Positions 62,888 to 64,000 of a stretch of 64,000 nucleotides of DNA are shown piece by piece. Position 1 is the first letter of the stretch; each line of letters starts with the position of its first letter. Source of the stretch: Alteromonadaceae bacterium BrNp21-10 (GTDB lineage Bacteria; Pseudomonadota; Gammaproteobacteria; Enterobacterales; Alteromonadaceae); assembly GCA_030418115.1 (NCBI GenBank), contig JAUHQD010000009.1, positions 62,001 through 126,000 on the forward strand, written 5' to 3'. The notes beneath the pieces are model-generated. The model ran no database searches. It worked only from the letters and a program-made list of their open reading frames with translations, and was not told the origin of the DNA. Made by a program: the position numbers and the translations under genes.

Positions 62888-64000
62888 TTGAACCATCCAT
62901 CAGAACAAAACAACATGGTGTTTATCATCTTTATCAGTATTGTTGCCACCATTGGTGGATTTCTGTTCGGCTTTGACAGTGGTGTCATTAATGGCACGGT
63001 TGACGGCCTACAAGCTGCCTTTAATTCAGAAAGCATTGGTACCGGCTTTAACGTATCCAGTATGTTGTTAGGCTGTGCAGTCGGTGCTTTTTTCGCCGGC
63101 CGTTTAGCTGATAAATATGGCCGTCGCAGTTTGCTATTAGTCGCCGCTGTGCTGTTTATCATTAGCGCTTGGGGATCGGGTATCGCAACAGGTTCCGCCG
63201 AGTTTGTGGTATATCGTATTCTAGGTGGTCTAGCGGTAGGTGCCGCATCCGTAATGGCGCCAGCGTACATTAGTGAAGTTGCGCCAGCTCAGTACCGAGG
63301 TATGCTCACGTCAATTCAGCAAGTTGCCATTATTACCGGTTTGTTTGTGGCTTTTGTTAGTAACTACTTTTTGGCCGATATCGCCGGTATGTCTACCGAA
63401 AAATTATGGTTAGATTTTGAAGCATGGCGTTGGATGTTCTGGATAGAATTAGCCCCAGCTGTTTTGTTTTTATTAGCCTTGCTGTTGATCCCTGAAAGCC
63501 CACGTTTCTTAGTGGCAAGTGGCCGCATAGATGAAGCGAAAAAAGTATTAAGCCGCCTTTATGGTGAGCAAACCGGTATTACCAAGGCTAAAGAGATTGA
63601 AGATTCACTAGCGGCGGATCACCACCAGCCACGCTTATCTGATTTGCTAGACAAAGTAACCGGAAAAGTACGCACCATCACGTGGATTGGTATTGGTTTA
63701 GCCGTGTTCCAACAATTAGTCGGTATTAACGTGGTGTTCTACTACGGTGCGGTTCTATGGCAGGCGGTGGGGTATACCGAATCTGAAGCACTATTAACCA
63801 ATGTTATCAGTGGCGCAGTGAGTATTGCTGCTTGTGTAGTGACCTTAGGTGTTGTCGATAAAATTGGCCGTAAGCCGCTTTTAAAATGGGGCTCTATTGG
63901 TATGGCCGTCACTCTTAGCATTATGGTGTATTGCTTCTTACAAGCGGGTACCGATGCTAATGGCGATTTAATCCTTGGCGATAATGGCGCGTTGGCGTTA
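62888..64000 (+). CDS. Sugar porter (XylE-like MFS), 3' end outside window
   Basis: Open to the right edge; 371 residues are visible. A sugar:H+ symporter of the SP family, probably for xylose. Motifs in order: TIGGFLFGFDSGVINGTVDGL (TM1), AGRLADKYGRRSLLL, RILGGLAVGAASVMAPAYISEVAPAQYRG, PESPRFLV, then QQLVGINVVFYYGAVLW in TM7 and VDKIGRKPLL. The start is most likely TTG at 62888, about 7 bases after GAGG; the first ATG, at 62915, leaves only a short N-terminus. It is divergent from the GPH symporter and fits the xylan locus. Confidence 0.9.
   Translation, partial: MNHPSEQNNMVFIIFISIVATIGGFLFGFDSGVINGTVDGLQAAFNSESIGTGFNVSSMLLGCAVGAFFAGRLADKYGRRSLLLVAAVLFIISAWGSGIATGSAEFVVYRILGGLAVGAASVMAPAYISEVAPAQYRGMLTSIQQVAIITGLFVAFVSNYFLADIAGMSTEKLWLDFEAWRWMFWIELAPAVLFLLALLLIPESPRFLVASGRIDEAKKVLSRLYGEQTGITKAKEIEDSLAADHHQPRLSDLLDKVTGKVRTITWIGIGLAVFQQLVGINVVFYYGAVLWQAVGYTESEALLTNVISGAVSIAACVVTLGVVDKIGRKPLLKWGSIGMAVTLSIMVYCFLQAGTDANGDLILGDNGALAL

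Overview
The window comes from the chromosome of a marine gammaproteobacterium of the Alteromonadales (an Alteromonas/Paraglaciecola/Aliiglaciecola-type organism). The evidence is the gene content: a FlrABC-controlled polar flagellum with the H-ring/flgP genes known from Vibrio and relatives, gammaproteobacterial full-length PurL and MltF, and a marine xylan-utilisation locus with a TonB receptor, a TRAP transporter and a tryptophan-halogenase-like protein. No species can be fixed from sequence alone.

Layout. 1-4.4 kb: the AT-rich end of an exopolysaccharide cluster (a GT4 glycosyltransferase cut by the window edge, a split PssD/PssE glycosyltransferase pair, then ugd and galU, which make UDP-glucose and UDP-glucuronate). 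4.4-5.8 kb: a ComEA-like HhH protein and an arabinose-5-phosphate isomerase on the minus strand. 6-10.1 kb: flagellar regulators flrA-flrB-flrC. 10.1-17.7 kb: housekeeping genes (tadA, mltF, purL, tRNA-Arg(CCU)) and three small proteins, two of them outside normal ORF length cut-offs. 17.7-34.3 kb: flgT / flgP / flgNM / flgA / cheV-cheR / flgBCDE / flgFGHIJKL. I place six sigma-54-type (GG-N10-GC) sites and one sigma-28 promoter at flagellar transcription units.

34.3-38.9 kb is an accessory islet at the end of the flagellar operon. It holds arrays of short hairpins, a TMEM175-type channel gene flanked by related repeat units, a standalone 709-residue SIR2-domain protein (likely anti-phage) bracketed by an inverted 14-bp repeat and an 18-bp perfect hairpin, and an IS4-type transposase remnant. 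38.9-40.2 kb: a rhodanese and two GNAT acetyltransferases.

40.3 kb to the right edge, interrupted by two unrelated genes, is a glucuronoxylan-use locus: lipoprotein GH9 and GH43 enzymes, GH115 alpha-glucuronidase, a TRAP transporter (dctPQM) and D-mannonate dehydratase in one operon; then a TonB-dependent receptor with a flavin-dependent halogenase; a non-catalytic lipoprotein with one CBM4/9-like and two CBM15-like modules; a cytoplasmic GH43; a GPH-family symporter; and the start of a xylose-type sugar porter. The inferred flow is: surface capture and cleavage of glucuronoxylan, TonB-dependent uptake, release of (methyl)glucuronate by GH115, TRAP import and ManD for the uronate, and GPH/SP transporters plus GH43 for xylo-oligosaccharides and xylose.

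Most notable: the hairpin arrays, which recur near the tRNA and in the islet with conserved WTCCWG apices and compensatory stem changes, the SIR2 defence candidate, and the CBM15-CBM15 lipoprotein.
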